Shown here: positions 25,170 through 33,917 of the stretch, piece by piece | Numbering within the stretch: position 1 is the stretch's first letter | Layout of the letters: each line of letters opens with the position of its first letter | Source: Ramlibacter monticola | GTDB taxonomy: Bacteria > Pseudomonadota > Gammaproteobacteria > Burkholderiales > Burkholderiaceae_C | NCBI RefSeq assembly: GCF_016722785.1 | Contig: NZ_JAEQNE010000001.1 | Coordinates: forward strand, 682,001 to 746,000 | DNA: 64,000 nucleotides | Direction: 5' to 3' | Translations under genes and position numbers: made by a program | Notes under the pieces: model-generated | What the model saw: the letters and a program-made list of their open reading frames with translations, nothing else | What the model was told of the DNA's origin: nothing | Databases searched by the model: none

Positions 25170-26252
25170 ATGAACGACAAGACAATTCGGCTTGAAGACG
25201 TAGCCAAGCTGGCCGGTGTGTCGGTTGGGAGTGCCTCGCGTGTTCTGAATCACGCTCCCAACGTGACCCAGGAAGTGCGGGAAAAGGTCGAACGCGCCAT
25301 GAGGGCCTTGCGCTACCAGCCGAGCCACGCGGCGCGGTCATTGCGATCGCGCAGCACCAAGACGATCGGGTGCATGTTCTCCGACGTCACCAACCCGCTG
25401 TATGCGCGGGCCTTTCGTGCACTGGAAGAGAGCTTTCGCTCCGACGGCTACATGCTCCTGCTGGCCCACGGCCTGAACGATGAACAGCGCGAGCTCGAGA
25501 GCTTGCGCACCTTCCAGGAACGCGGCATGGACGGGGTGATCTGCGCACCGGGCCACGAGCGCTCACCCGAGATCGCCGCGGTGCTCAACGCGATGTCGAT
25601 GCCAGTGCTGCTCTACGACCGCGAGATTCCTGGCAGTCGCGCGGATGCCGTGCTGTTCGACCATGTCGAGGGGATGAAGCAGGCATGCGGGCGGCTCTTC
25701 GAGCTGGGACACACCCGCATTGCCCTGGCGCTGTGGAACGCGGGCAGCCGGCCGGTGCGAAAGCGGATCGAGGGCTACAGGGCGGCCTATCGCGCGGCGA
25801 ACCTGGAATGTCCCGATCTCATCCTGCGGCAGCCGACGCCGACCAGTTCGGTCTACGACGAATTGCTGTCCATGCTCGAAGGACCACACCCGCCAACGGC
25901 GCTGATCGCACAGGGCACCCATATCCTTGTCAGTGCACTGAGCGCGGTGGCGCACACCGGGCGGAAGGTGCCATCGGACTTCTCCGTGGTGAGCATTGGC
26001 GACAGCGACTTCGTGCAGACCCACGATCCAGCGATTTCTGCCTTGCGCACGGATGTCGCGACGGTCGCCGCGCACGCCAAAGCGCTGCTGCTCAGCCGCC
26101 TCGGAAAGGACGCCGAGGACAACGCCGCGCCGCGCAGGGTGCTCGTGCCCTACGCGCTGTTCGAGCGCGACTCCTGCGCACCGGCGCCGCAGACCGCGGT
26201 ACCCGAGACGCGCATGCGGCGAGCGAGCTCGCCGAAGCAGCACTCGCAGTGA
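25170..26252 (+). CDS. LacI-family transcriptional repressor
   Basis: 360 residues. N-terminal HTH and hinge: RLEDVAKLAGVSVGSASRVL followed by NHAPNVTQEVREKVERAM and the minor-groove hinge AARSLRSRSTKTIG; then a periplasmic-binding-like effector domain with SDVTNPLYA and DGVICAPGH. The C-terminal 30 residues form a Pro/Arg/Ser-rich tail. It is divergent from the Bug-ligase-SDR operon with two operator palindromes between, so it very probably controls that operon. LacI members usually sense sugars, but several control acid catabolism. Confidence 0.93.
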   Translation: MNDKTIRLEDVAKLAGVSVGSASRVLNHAPNVTQEVREKVERAMRALRYQPSHAARSLRSRSTKTIGCMFSDVTNPLYARAFRALEESFRSDGYMLLLAHGLNDEQRELESLRTFQERGMDGVICAPGHERSPEIAAVLNAMSMPVLLYDREIPGSRADAVLFDHVEGMKQACGRLFELGHTRIALALWNAGSRPVRKRIEGYRAAYRAANLECPDLILRQPTPTSSVYDELLSMLEGPHPPTALIAQGTHILVSALSAVAHTGRKVPSDFSVVSIGDSDFVQTHDPAISALRTDVATVAAHAKALLLSRLGKDAEDNAAPRRVLVPYALFERDSCAPAPQTAVPETRMRRASSPKQHSQ

Positions 26253-26413
26253 CGGGGGGATACCGGCCTAGATCCGCGTCCTCACGGCCGCGGGCGACGC
26301 TGCTGCATTGCGTCGTTGCCTTCTCTTCAATGCCATTGTCCTGGCGCTGTCCGATCAACATCGCGGCAACAGTGTTGTAGAGCGAAGATCCCCGGCCGGG
26401 GGGATGGGCCGTT

Positions 26414-29158
26414 TCAGTCGATCAACTTCAAACCCAAGGGCAGCGCTTCGCCGAAGACTCCCTGCTGGCCTGCTTCGTCCAGCGGCACGACCTCGCGCAC
26501 ACGCGCAATCCACGCCGGTGGCGCACGCAACGCCTCGAGCCGGTCGATCACCTGATCGCGAAGTTCGGCAGGCAGGTCGCGCACACGGTCACCGCTCATG
26601 CGCGCGAGATTCGCCGCCGCGGCCGCCGCGCCCTCGGCCTGCTTCCAGTCCAGCGCGAGCAGGACCTTCAACCACGCCGCGGCGGCGTCGATCGGCACGA
26701 CGCGGTGTGCGCTGCCATGAAAGGGCAGGCGCGCGCCCAGGCGGCCGATGCTCCACAGCGTCCACTGGCTCCGAGCTTTCGCCGTGCGGTGCTGCAACTG
26801 CGCCACAAGCCAGTCGCCGACCTCGACCTTGTGCTCGCTTGCGATGCGTTCCAGCGTCGCGCACATCCGCACCATGTCGTCCCAGCCGCCCTTGACCGGG
26901 CGCTGCATGCGCCGCAATTCGGCCGGATCGATCTCGTCGCCACGAAGGTTGATCGCGAAGTCCTCGAGCAGCCGCTGCTGTGCCGCGTCGTCGAGCCCAC
27001 CGGCCACACGGCGCCACAGAGTCCACCACTCGGCGCAGACCTGGGGGTCGCGGCCATGCTGCACGCCATGCTCGTAAAGCGGCCACAGGCGCTGGATGCG
27101 CCAGTCGTCCAGCGCGTCGCCGAAGCCGGGCCGCAGGCACCAGCCGGCGAGGCTCAGCCAGACCCGTTCGTGATCGGCGGAACGGCGGCGTCCGCGGGCA
27201 CGCTGCAGCAGCGCATCGAACAGCGCTCGCAGCAACCCCAGGCTCCATTGCTCGCGTTGTCCGAACAGGCCATCCAGTTGAGCGCGCAATTGCTTCACCG
27301 CCTTGGGGTCGGTGAGCCGGTCGCGGGACCCGAACACGCGATCGAGAAGGGAGACCGCGTCGGCGAAGCGCGGTGGCAATGCTTGCGCCGGCACCGCCGC
27401 CGCGCCCTCCCCGCGCAACTGGAACTCGAGCCGCCAGCGCTGGCTGGGGTCATCGTCGGCGATGCAGTGCAGGGAGAGGGTTCCCACCTCGGTCAGGGTC
27501 GACGCCAGGTGAACGGCGATCTCCTGCAGGCCTGTTCCGCGAGAGGAACGCAGCACGGTAGCCAACGGGGGCAGCGGCTGAGCGTCCAGGTCAGCCAGGT
27601 CCACCTGCGCACCGGCGGCCACCGTGCCGGATGTCGTCGCCACGAGATCGAAGCGCACCGGCTCGCCGCTCTTCAGCGCAAAGCTGCGGCCTTCGAGCAA
27701 CACCTCGTGCCCCTCTTCGCTGCCGCGGGGCAGCACACATACGCCGCGCGGCGTGTCGCCGCTGGCATCCCGGACGCGAAGGAAATAGTTGCGGGCCGCG
27801 CCCGCGGCGATCTTCGGCGCCAGCCCGCGACGTGCCAGCGCGTAGGCGACGGCACCGCGCGCCACCGCGATGTCCGGGTCGGCGTTGTGCAGCGGCTTCA
27901 ACGCAGCGCCGCGCCATCCCGCCAGGGTCTCGTGCAGGCGGCTCGCAATGGCATGGGCGCGGAACACGCCGCCATTGAGCAGCACCGCATCGGGCCAGGC
28001 CGAGCCCCGGTGCTGCCGAAGGAACGCAGAGAGGTGCCGCGTCACCGCCGGGTCGCTCGCGTAGGGCAAGCCGAACGTCACCAGGCCGCTTCCCACGCGT
28101 TCGCGGCGGGGCAGTTCGTCCGCGGCCACCCGCGGGAAGAACCCGTCGATGACGATGCGCTCGACTTCGTCGCGCCCCAGATCGACCGAGCGGGCGCCTC
28201 CGATCAATCGCGAGCCCGCGCCGAGCAGCGTCACCGCGACGCTATCGACCGCGTCGCGCTCCAGCAGCCGCTCCTTCGCGGCGCGGCAACGCTCGATCAG
28301 CTGCGAGAGCGCGCCGGGCGCCAGGCGCTGCCCGCCCGCGGCGGCCGCGAGCTTGCCCTCGGCACAGTGCGCGAGCGCGAGGTCCATGTTGTCGCCACCG
28401 AGCATGAGGTGGCGGCCGACCGCGACGCGTTCGAGCCGCGGCTGGCCGCCTCGCATCTCCACTCCGACGAGACTCAGGTCCGTGGTTCCGCCGCCCACGT
28501 CGCACACCAGCACGAGGCGCGTGTCTGCCAGTTCGGCCGACAGCTCGCGACGATGACGGAACAGCCAGTCGTAGAGCGCGGCCTGCGGCTCCTCGAGCAG
28601 CCGCAGCGTAGGCAGGCCGGCCCCTCGTGCCGCCTCCAGCGTCAGCGCGCGTGCGACGTCGTCGAACGAAGCGGGCACCGTCAGCACGAGCTCCTGCTCC
28701 TCGAGCGGGGCACCGGGCCTGCGGTGGTTCCACGCTGCGCGCACATGCGCCAGGACGCGCGCGCTGGCCGTCACCGGCGAGATCCTGGCTACGTCGTTCG
28801 AAGCGCCCCATGGAAGGATGGGCGCCAGCCGATCGACAGCCGCGTGCGACAGCCAGCTCTTCGCGCTCGTGACCAGGCGACCGGGCACTTGCGCGCCGAG
28901 TTCGCGTGCCAGGCTGCCGACCACCGCCCCGTCAGGGCTGCGCCCCCAAGGCAGCACCAGGTCGCCTTCGGGAATCTCGCCCGCGGCGGGCTGGTACAGC
29001 GCCGAAGGCAGGAGCGGACGCGGCGCGACCTCGCCCAGCCCGACAAGCTGTTCGATCCCGAACAGCTCGATGGCGTCGTCCGCGACAGCCTTCGACGGCG
29101 CACAGGCAACGACCGTGTGCGTGGTGCCGAGGTCGATGCCGACGATGTAAGGCGCCAC
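26414..29158 (-). CDS. Large Hsp70-family protein with C-terminal helical extension
   Basis: 914 residues. The N-terminal actin/Hsp70 ATPase domain has IVGIDLGTTHTVVA (phosphate 1, residues 5-18), LVCDVGGGTTDLSLVGV (phosphate 2) and AVLLNGGVFRAHAIASRL (adenosine). A beta-rich region then replaces the normal DnaK substrate domain, followed by about 300 residues of predicted helices (Trp/Arg/Leu rich) as in DUF3731-type Hsp70s. GTG 29158 is the only plausible start near the homology. It follows the smaller Hsp70 by 26 bases and forms an operon with it and DUF2760. Not DnaK: no grpE/dnaJ nearby and no EEVD-like tail. Client and role unknown. Confidence 0.88.
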   Translation of the reverse strand: MAPYIVGIDLGTTHTVVACAPSKAVADDAIELFGIEQLVGLGEVAPRPLLPSALYQPAAGEIPEGDLVLPWGRSPDGAVVGSLARELGAQVPGRLVTSAKSWLSHAAVDRLAPILPWGASNDVARISPVTASARVLAHVRAAWNHRRPGAPLEEQELVLTVPASFDDVARALTLEAARGAGLPTLRLLEEPQAALYDWLFRHRRELSAELADTRLVLVCDVGGGTTDLSLVGVEMRGGQPRLERVAVGRHLMLGGDNMDLALAHCAEGKLAAAAGGQRLAPGALSQLIERCRAAKERLLERDAVDSVAVTLLGAGSRLIGGARSVDLGRDEVERIVIDGFFPRVAADELPRRERVGSGLVTFGLPYASDPAVTRHLSAFLRQHRGSAWPDAVLLNGGVFRAHAIASRLHETLAGWRGAALKPLHNADPDIAVARGAVAYALARRGLAPKIAAGAARNYFLRVRDASGDTPRGVCVLPRGSEEGHEVLLEGRSFALKSGEPVRFDLVATTSGTVAAGAQVDLADLDAQPLPPLATVLRSSRGTGLQEIAVHLASTLTEVGTLSLHCIADDDPSQRWRLEFQLRGEGAAAVPAQALPPRFADAVSLLDRVFGSRDRLTDPKAVKQLRAQLDGLFGQREQWSLGLLRALFDALLQRARGRRRSADHERVWLSLAGWCLRPGFGDALDDWRIQRLWPLYEHGVQHGRDPQVCAEWWTLWRRVAGGLDDAAQQRLLEDFAINLRGDEIDPAELRRMQRPVKGGWDDMVRMCATLERIASEHKVEVGDWLVAQLQHRTAKARSQWTLWSIGRLGARLPFHGSAHRVVPIDAAAAWLKVLLALDWKQAEGAAAAAANLARMSGDRVRDLPAELRDQVIDRLEALRAPPAWIARVREVVPLDEAGQQGVFGEALPLGLKLID

Positions 29159-29184
29159 CGTGACGCTCGTCTCCGGCGTCGGCG

Positions 29185-31074
29185 TCAGGCGCCCTCGCCG
29201 CCTTCGCGTGGCTCGCCACGCACGTCGAACTCGACCTTCCAGCGTTCGTCGCCGCTGCGTGGCACGGCTTCGAGCTCCAGCGTCCCGGCCCCGGTGACAC
29301 GGGCATGCAGGCGCACGGGCACCATCTCGCCCGGTGTGCGGCCCAGCGGTGCCAGCGTGGCCGAGATGGCGTCGATCTCCCGCAACTCCTCGGGTGCCCA
29401 GGCATCCAGCACCGTGCCGACGACGTCGTGGCGCCGCACCGACGACGCGAAGAAGCGGAACCGCACCGGCTCGCCGACGACGACGCCGACCTCGAGCGAC
29501 GGCAGCGCGGCTTCGGTGCCCTCCTCCATCCCGAATGGGGCAATGCACAGCGCCTGCAGCGGCGGCTCGACCCCGGGCACGGCGGGCATCGACGACTCCA
29601 CGCCGACGTAATACGCGAACGCCGTGCCGCCGCGAATGCGCACGCCGCGGCCGCGCCGCACGTAGCCGTAATACGCCGCCCCACGCGCGACGGCGAGATC
29701 CAGGTCGGCCCCGGCCAACGGACGCACCGGCTCGCTGCCTTCGGCGCGCAGCCATTGGTCGAGGGTGCCGGCAACGCGGTCGGCCAGCAGTTGCGACTTG
29801 AACACGCCGCCGTTGAACAGCAGTGCGGTCGGATGGATGAAGCTGACGCCGGGCGCGCGGCGAGCCGCAAATCCTTCCAGCTCGGCCACCGCAGCCACCT
29901 GGCGGCCGAGGAAGGCGGCCAGGTGGCGCGTCACTGCAGCATCCTGGGCATAAGGCAGGCCCAGTTGCGCCAGGGCCGCGCGCACCCGGGCCACGGGGCG
30001 AGCGGAGGCTTCGACGGCCGGAAAGAAGCCTTCGAGGATGGTGGCGGCGACCTCCTCTCGCGTGAGCTCGGTTCGGATCGAGCCGCCGATCAGCTTGCTG
30101 CCGCGGCTGGGCACGACGATGGGCAGGGCGGGCGCGTCGGGATCGGCCAGAAGCTTTTCCTTGGCGCCACGACATGCATGGGTCAGGGCACGCAACTGCC
30201 ATGCATCGAGTGTCGTGCCGGCGGCGGCGAGCTTGCGCGCGACCACGTGCGCGAGCGCCAGGTCCATGTTGTCGCCGCCGAGCAGGATGTGCTCCCCGAC
30301 AGCGACCCGGTGCAGCTCCAGGCTGCCGTCGCGCTCGAGCACCGCGATGAGGGAAAAGTCGCTGGTGCCGCCGCCCACGTCGACCACGAGGATGACGTCG
30401 CCGGGCCGCGCTTGTTGCCGCCACTCGCCCCGTGCCGACTGGATCCAGCTGTAGAGCGCGGCCTGCGGCTCCTCGAGCAGCGTCGGCGCAGGATAGCCCG
30501 CGGCCGTGGCCGCTTCCAGCGTGAGCTCGCGCGCGGCCGGGTCGAAGGAGGCCGGTATCGTCACCGTCACGTCCTGCTCGGCGAACGGCGCCTCGGGGTG
30601 CGCCTGGTCCCAGGCGGCGCGCAGGTGTTCGAGATAGCGGCGGGACGCGTCCAGCGGCGAAATCCGCTCCAGTTCGGGCGGGGCGTCCTGCGGCAGGATG
30701 GCGCCCCGCCGGTCGACGCCGGGATGGGAAAGCCAGCTCTTCGCGCTCGACACCAGCCGGATCGGCGTCGTCGCGCCACGGCTGCGTGCCAGCTCGCCGA
30801 CCACGCCGCTGGACCCGGCCTGCCATGGCAAGGTGAGTTCACCCGGAGGGAACTCGTCCGCATGCGGAAGATAGAGGAACGATGGCAGCAAGGGCTGCTC
30901 TTCGACCGTGCCCGGGGCGGTGAGTTGCGGGACGGGCAGCACCCCGTGCACGGTGACCTCGCCGTCGCTGGCGCCAATGTCGATGAATGACAGCGCGCTG
31001 TGGGTGGTGCCGAGGTCGATGCCGATGCAATAGCGTGGACCCGGCCCGGTGCCTTGCTGGGGCGCCACACTCAC
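29185..31074 (-). CDS. Hsp70-family protein (non-DnaK paralogue)
   Basis: 629 residues. ATPase motifs: CIGIDLGTTHSALSFID, VVDVGGGTSDFSLIAVLERD and LLFNGGVFKSQLLADRV. Clear similarity to the larger partner at 26414 in shared stretches such as LVSSAKSWLSHPGVDR and LLEEPQAALYSW, so the two are paralogues. The end carries a beta-rich domain (FDVRGE). It starts with GTG 31074 overlapping the DUF2760 stop (GTGA). Probably cytoplasmic. Unlike DnaK it lacks a long C-terminal lid. Confidence 0.9.
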   Translation of the reverse strand: MSVAPQQGTGPGPRYCIGIDLGTTHSALSFIDIGASDGEVTVHGVLPVPQLTAPGTVEEQPLLPSFLYLPHADEFPPGELTLPWQAGSSGVVGELARSRGATTPIRLVSSAKSWLSHPGVDRRGAILPQDAPPELERISPLDASRRYLEHLRAAWDQAHPEAPFAEQDVTVTIPASFDPAARELTLEAATAAGYPAPTLLEEPQAALYSWIQSARGEWRQQARPGDVILVVDVGGGTSDFSLIAVLERDGSLELHRVAVGEHILLGGDNMDLALAHVVARKLAAAGTTLDAWQLRALTHACRGAKEKLLADPDAPALPIVVPSRGSKLIGGSIRTELTREEVAATILEGFFPAVEASARPVARVRAALAQLGLPYAQDAAVTRHLAAFLGRQVAAVAELEGFAARRAPGVSFIHPTALLFNGGVFKSQLLADRVAGTLDQWLRAEGSEPVRPLAGADLDLAVARGAAYYGYVRRGRGVRIRGGTAFAYYVGVESSMPAVPGVEPPLQALCIAPFGMEEGTEAALPSLEVGVVVGEPVRFRFFASSVRRHDVVGTVLDAWAPEELREIDAISATLAPLGRTPGEMVPVRLHARVTGAGTLELEAVPRSGDERWKVEFDVRGEPREGGEGA

Positions 31075-31640
31075 AGTTCCACCTCGGCAGCGGCGAGCAC
31101 GCGGGTGTCATGCCCTTCGGCGAGTTGGGGCAGCCGAACCTCGGCCACACGCCAGCCGCGATGGCGCAGGCTGCCGTGGAACGGCGGCTGGCCGACCACA
31201 TTGCCGGTCAGGCGCACGGCCGCGGCGTCGAATCCCGCCGGCAGCGAAACGCGGCTGCCCTCGGCCTCGTCCCGCACTGGCACGATCCGGAAATGCTCGC
31301 GCAGGACCTTGGCGCAGCCCTCGTGCACCAGGCGCGCTGCAGCGCCGACCTGGCTGTCGCTGTAGTCGGCAAGGTTCTCCCCGGCAAAGTCGATCAGGCG
31401 CGCGTCCCGCTGCAACAGGGACAGCAGTTGCAAGGCGGCGTCCGGGCTGGCTTGCTTGAAAGCCGGCTCGGCGGCTGCCGGGGCGGCCGGGGCCGGCATG
31501 GCGCCAGCGCTCGCGTCGAGAAAGCGCGCCGCGCTCTCGGGGTCGCCGAGCACGGCGAAGAACGATCGAACCGCGAGGCCGATCCGCGCAAGCAGCGAGG
31601 GCGGCTGCCTGGAAGAAGGCGTGTCATTGGACGTGGCCAT
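31071..31640 (-). CDS. DUF2760 family protein
   Basis: 189 residues from ATG 31640, with GGAG six bases upstream. The conserved C-terminal part has ALQLLSLLQRDARLIDFAGE, YSDSQVGAAARLVHEGCAKV and PPFHGSLRHRGWRV. The N-terminus has a hydrophobic/aromatic segment (LAVRSFFAVLGD) and an Ala/Pro linker. DUF2760 genes are regularly found beside paired Hsp70-like genes, and here they overlap by 4 bases, pointing to a joint function that is not described to my knowledge. Confidence 0.85.
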   Translation of the reverse strand: MATSNDTPSSRQPPSLLARIGLAVRSFFAVLGDPESAARFLDASAGAMPAPAAPAAAEPAFKQASPDAALQLLSLLQRDARLIDFAGENLADYSDSQVGAAARLVHEGCAKVLREHFRIVPVRDEAEGSRVSLPAGFDAAAVRLTGNVVGQPPFHGSLRHRGWRVAEVRLPQLAEGHDTRVLAAAEVEL

Positions 31641-31809
31641 GAGGTGCTCCATACCGGACGCGCAAATGGCGCCGGCGAGTGGCTCGGCCGTGCGGGGCAC
31701 TTGCCGCGCCGATCATGCCACTGGAGTCACCGCTCCGGGGGGATGGCTCGACTGCGTGGGAATCGCACGGTGCTGCTCCTTTCGTGAACGCGGCGTCCCG
31801 TTCCTCGAT

Positions 31810-31838
31810 CGTTCAGGCTTGGCGCTCTATCCTGAACG
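31810..31838. promoter_or_regulatory. 29-bp palindrome upstream of the first PepSY-like gene
   Basis: CGTTCAGG and CCTGAACG arms separated by 13 bases containing GGCGCT. The same arrangement, with the same arms, spacing and 22-base distance to the ATG, occurs at 45066-45094 before the paralogous gene. It is a candidate operator or response-regulator site. Confidence 0.6.
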
Positions 31839-31860
31839 CAACATCGCCGAAAGAGCCCTC

Positions 31861-32106
31861 ATGCCTCGCATTGTCTCCAGCGTCGCCCTCCTCCTCGGGC
31901 TGTCCTTCCTGCTGCCCGCTGCCTGGGCGGCGGTCGACCGGGCCGAAGCGGCTTCTCTTGCGCAGCGCACCGCTCCGGGCCGAGTGCTGTCAGTGGAGCG
32001 CGGCTTGCACCTGGACAACAGCGTCGTGTGGCGCATCCAAGTGCTCACCACCGGCGGCGAAGTTCGCCTCGTCGTCATCGACGCGGAAACCGGGCGCCCG
32101 CGGTAG
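31861..32106 (+). CDS. Small exported PepSY-like protein, paralogue 1
   Basis: 81 residues: signal peptide ALLLGLSFLLPAAWA, then a single PepSY-like unit, RAEAASLAQRTAPGRVLSVE followed by VVWRIQVLTTGGEVRLVVID AETGRP. PepSY units are periplasmic and often modulate sensor kinases or peptidases. The paralogue at 45117 is about 75% identical. No two-component gene is adjacent. The start codon has no strong ribosome binding site (AGAGCCCTC), as in the paralogue. Confidence 0.82.
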   Translation: MPRIVSSVALLLGLSFLLPAAWAAVDRAEAASLAQRTAPGRVLSVERGLHLDNSVVWRIQVLTTGGEVRLVVIDAETGRPR

Positions 32107-32206
32107 AACGGCCGGGACTTCATCCACGAGTCACCGGCCAGACCCGCGGCCCATCTGGGCCTCGTGATCGCACGCAAGGACGTCGCTTGACAGGAAACAC
32201 AGTTGC

Positions 32207-33064
32207 TCAGAGCTCGTCCAGGGCCGCCACCAACGCTTGCCGAACCGACGGAAATTGGTGCACGTCGCTATGCCCGGCCCCGGTTACCCGCACCAGCTGC
32301 GCTGACGGCAGCACCTCGAACAGCTTCTCGGCATGGTGGATCGGGATCAGCTTGTCTTTTTCCCCGTGGATCAACAGTACGGGGCCCAGAAGCTTCGCTG
32401 CGCAATCGAGCGTGTGGAACGGGTACCGCAGCACCCTGGCGGGAACCCACGGATAGAGCTCCGCAGACAAGGCCTTCATGCTGCTGTAGGGCGAAACCAG
32501 AAGCGTCAGGTCCGGCGGGCGGCCGTCGGCACACAGCCTTGCCGAAAGGCCGGCGGCCAGTCCGGTGCCTAGCGACTGGCCGGAGATCACCACGCGCTTG
32601 CCCTCATACATCGGCGCCACGTGCTTCCACACCGTCTCGACGTCGCAGTGCAGCTGCTCCTCGCTCACGATCTCCCCGGTGCTCTTGCCAAAACCCCGGT
32701 AGTCGAACATCACGACATCGAAGTTGGCTCCACGAAATACGTCCAGGTCCACGAACCACTTCTTCAGGTTGCCGGAGTTGCCATGCAGGAAGAAGAACAC
32801 CCCGCGCGGGTTGGGCAAGCGCATTTGGACCGCGGAGAGCCGGGCGCCAGGCACGTCGACGAAGAATTCGTGCGCATCCGCGTCACTGCTGATCGGCACG
32901 TCGGGCGACAGCTTTGCGGGTTCGAACAGCAGCCGCTCCTGCCGGAAGTACAGCCAGCCGATCGCGCCGGCGTAGAGGGCGGCGGCGACCCCCACAATGG
33001 CGCCGGACAGCATTGCGTAGCCCGTGCCTCCGCGGCGCAATGATCCAGGTGGAGCGGGGGCCAT
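32207..33064 (-). CDS. Alpha/beta hydrolase with N-terminal membrane anchor
   Basis: 285 residues. An N-terminal hydrophobic helix (GAIVGVAAALYAGAIGWLYF) is followed by a serine hydrolase domain: FFLHGNSGN (oxyanion region), VMFDYRGFGKSTG, the nucleophile elbow GQSLGTG, the acid in HGEKDKLIP and the His in GAGHSDVH. It resembles the BEM46/YfhR group of membrane-attached hydrolases of unknown substrate. ATG 33064 is taken; ATG 33013 (MLSGAIV), just before the helix, is an alternative with GGAGG 12 bases upstream. Confidence 0.85.
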   Translation of the reverse strand: MAPAPPGSLRRGGTGYAMLSGAIVGVAAALYAGAIGWLYFRQERLLFEPAKLSPDVPISSDADAHEFFVDVPGARLSAVQMRLPNPRGVFFFLHGNSGNLKKWFVDLDVFRGANFDVVMFDYRGFGKSTGEIVSEEQLHCDVETVWKHVAPMYEGKRVVISGQSLGTGLAAGLSARLCADGRPPDLTLLVSPYSSMKALSAELYPWVPARVLRYPFHTLDCAAKLLGPVLLIHGEKDKLIPIHHAEKLFEVLPSAQLVRVTGAGHSDVHQFPSVRQALVAALDEL

Positions 33065-33428
33065 CAGGACGAGCCGGCTTTCGCCCCGAGGGCAGAAGGA
33101 ATAGTGCCAACGCGCTGGGCAACGGTGACCATGATCAACTGTACCCCGTTGACCGTCGGGCTGCCTGCAGCCGACGCGGCGCCTGCTCAGTCGCGGCTTC
33201 TGCCGTCGAATTGCTGTGCGCGCGTCACGGCCCCCAGTGAGCGGGCAACGAGGGGACTGAGGACGATCGCCGGACCATGAGAAAACCTGTGCGCACACCG
33301 CCGCTGGGCACGATCTTCCCAAATCCCTACCAGACAAGCTGCCGACGCAAGGCACAATCCGCCCGGTCCTGCACGGCCGCGCAGCGGCTAAACTCTATTC
33401 ACACGAAAAAGCCACGGAAGGTCAACGG
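33065..33428. other. Intergenic region between divergent genes
   Basis: 364 bases. No convincing coding sequence, repeat or hairpin was noticed; it must hold the promoters for the hydrolase and the 33429 gene. Confidence 0.5.
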
Positions 33429-33734
33429 ATGCTCGCCAGCGACCTCGAAGTCCCCATCGATCCCTATGGCTGGGACCTCTACCGCCGCAAGGTCGGCGTA
33501 GACGAAGCCGCCCTCGCCATCGGTCAAGAGTTGCAGAAGAAGCTGCACAGCGTGCAGGGTGTCCGTGCCAGCGGCAGCAAGCACGACCGCCTGGAGCAAG
33601 CGGGCCGCATCCGACAGGAGATGCACGACTTCATGAGCCGCTACGCGAAGTTTGGCGCCATGGACATGGAGTCGAAAACGGTTCTGACGCGCGTCATCGG
33701 CGCTCACTTGGACGTCAGGCTTGACATCCAGTAA
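33429..33734 (+). CDS. Hypothetical protein, 101 residues
   Basis: Soluble, charged, mostly helical by composition (EAALAIGQELQKKLHSVQGV, QEMHDFMSRYAKFGAMDMES), with no signal peptide or membrane helix. ATG 33429 has a GGAAGG ribosome binding site seven bases upstream, which supports a real gene. I do not recognise the family. It is monocistronic. Confidence 0.6.
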   Translation: MLASDLEVPIDPYGWDLYRRKVGVDEAALAIGQELQKKLHSVQGVRASGSKHDRLEQAGRIRQEMHDFMSRYAKFGAMDMESKTVLTRVIGAHLDVRLDIQ

Positions 33735-33809
33735 ATCGTTGTCCTCTCGAGAGATCCAGGCGCGGCAGCTTGCCACGACGAGTCGAAAGCGCCATGGCCG
33801 ACCACGATC

Positions 33810-33917
33810 GCTGGGGGTCGGTACGCAGGCCTGACGGACTTCAACGCGAAGACCGGCATGGTGTTCGTTCCCAAGGATGAAGGCGCCGCGCACCCGCAGT
33901 CCCAGGCCGCCCCATGA
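33810..33917 (+). pseudogene. C-terminal remnant joined to the following gene
   Basis: The frame ending at TGA 33915-33917 reads GGRYAGLTDFNAKTGMVFVP then KDEGAAHPQSQAAP, which looks like a natural protein end, and its stop overlaps the ATG of the next gene (ATGA). No start codon or upstream continuation was found, so only the end of a former upstream gene seems to remain. Low certainty. Confidence 0.35.

Noticed and set aside
26414..30826. A 1470-codon continuous reading frame on the minus strand
   Set aside because: Only the part from 29158 to 26414 is a real gene (the large Hsp70). The upstream part is an out-of-frame reading of the smaller Hsp70 gene and has no homology.
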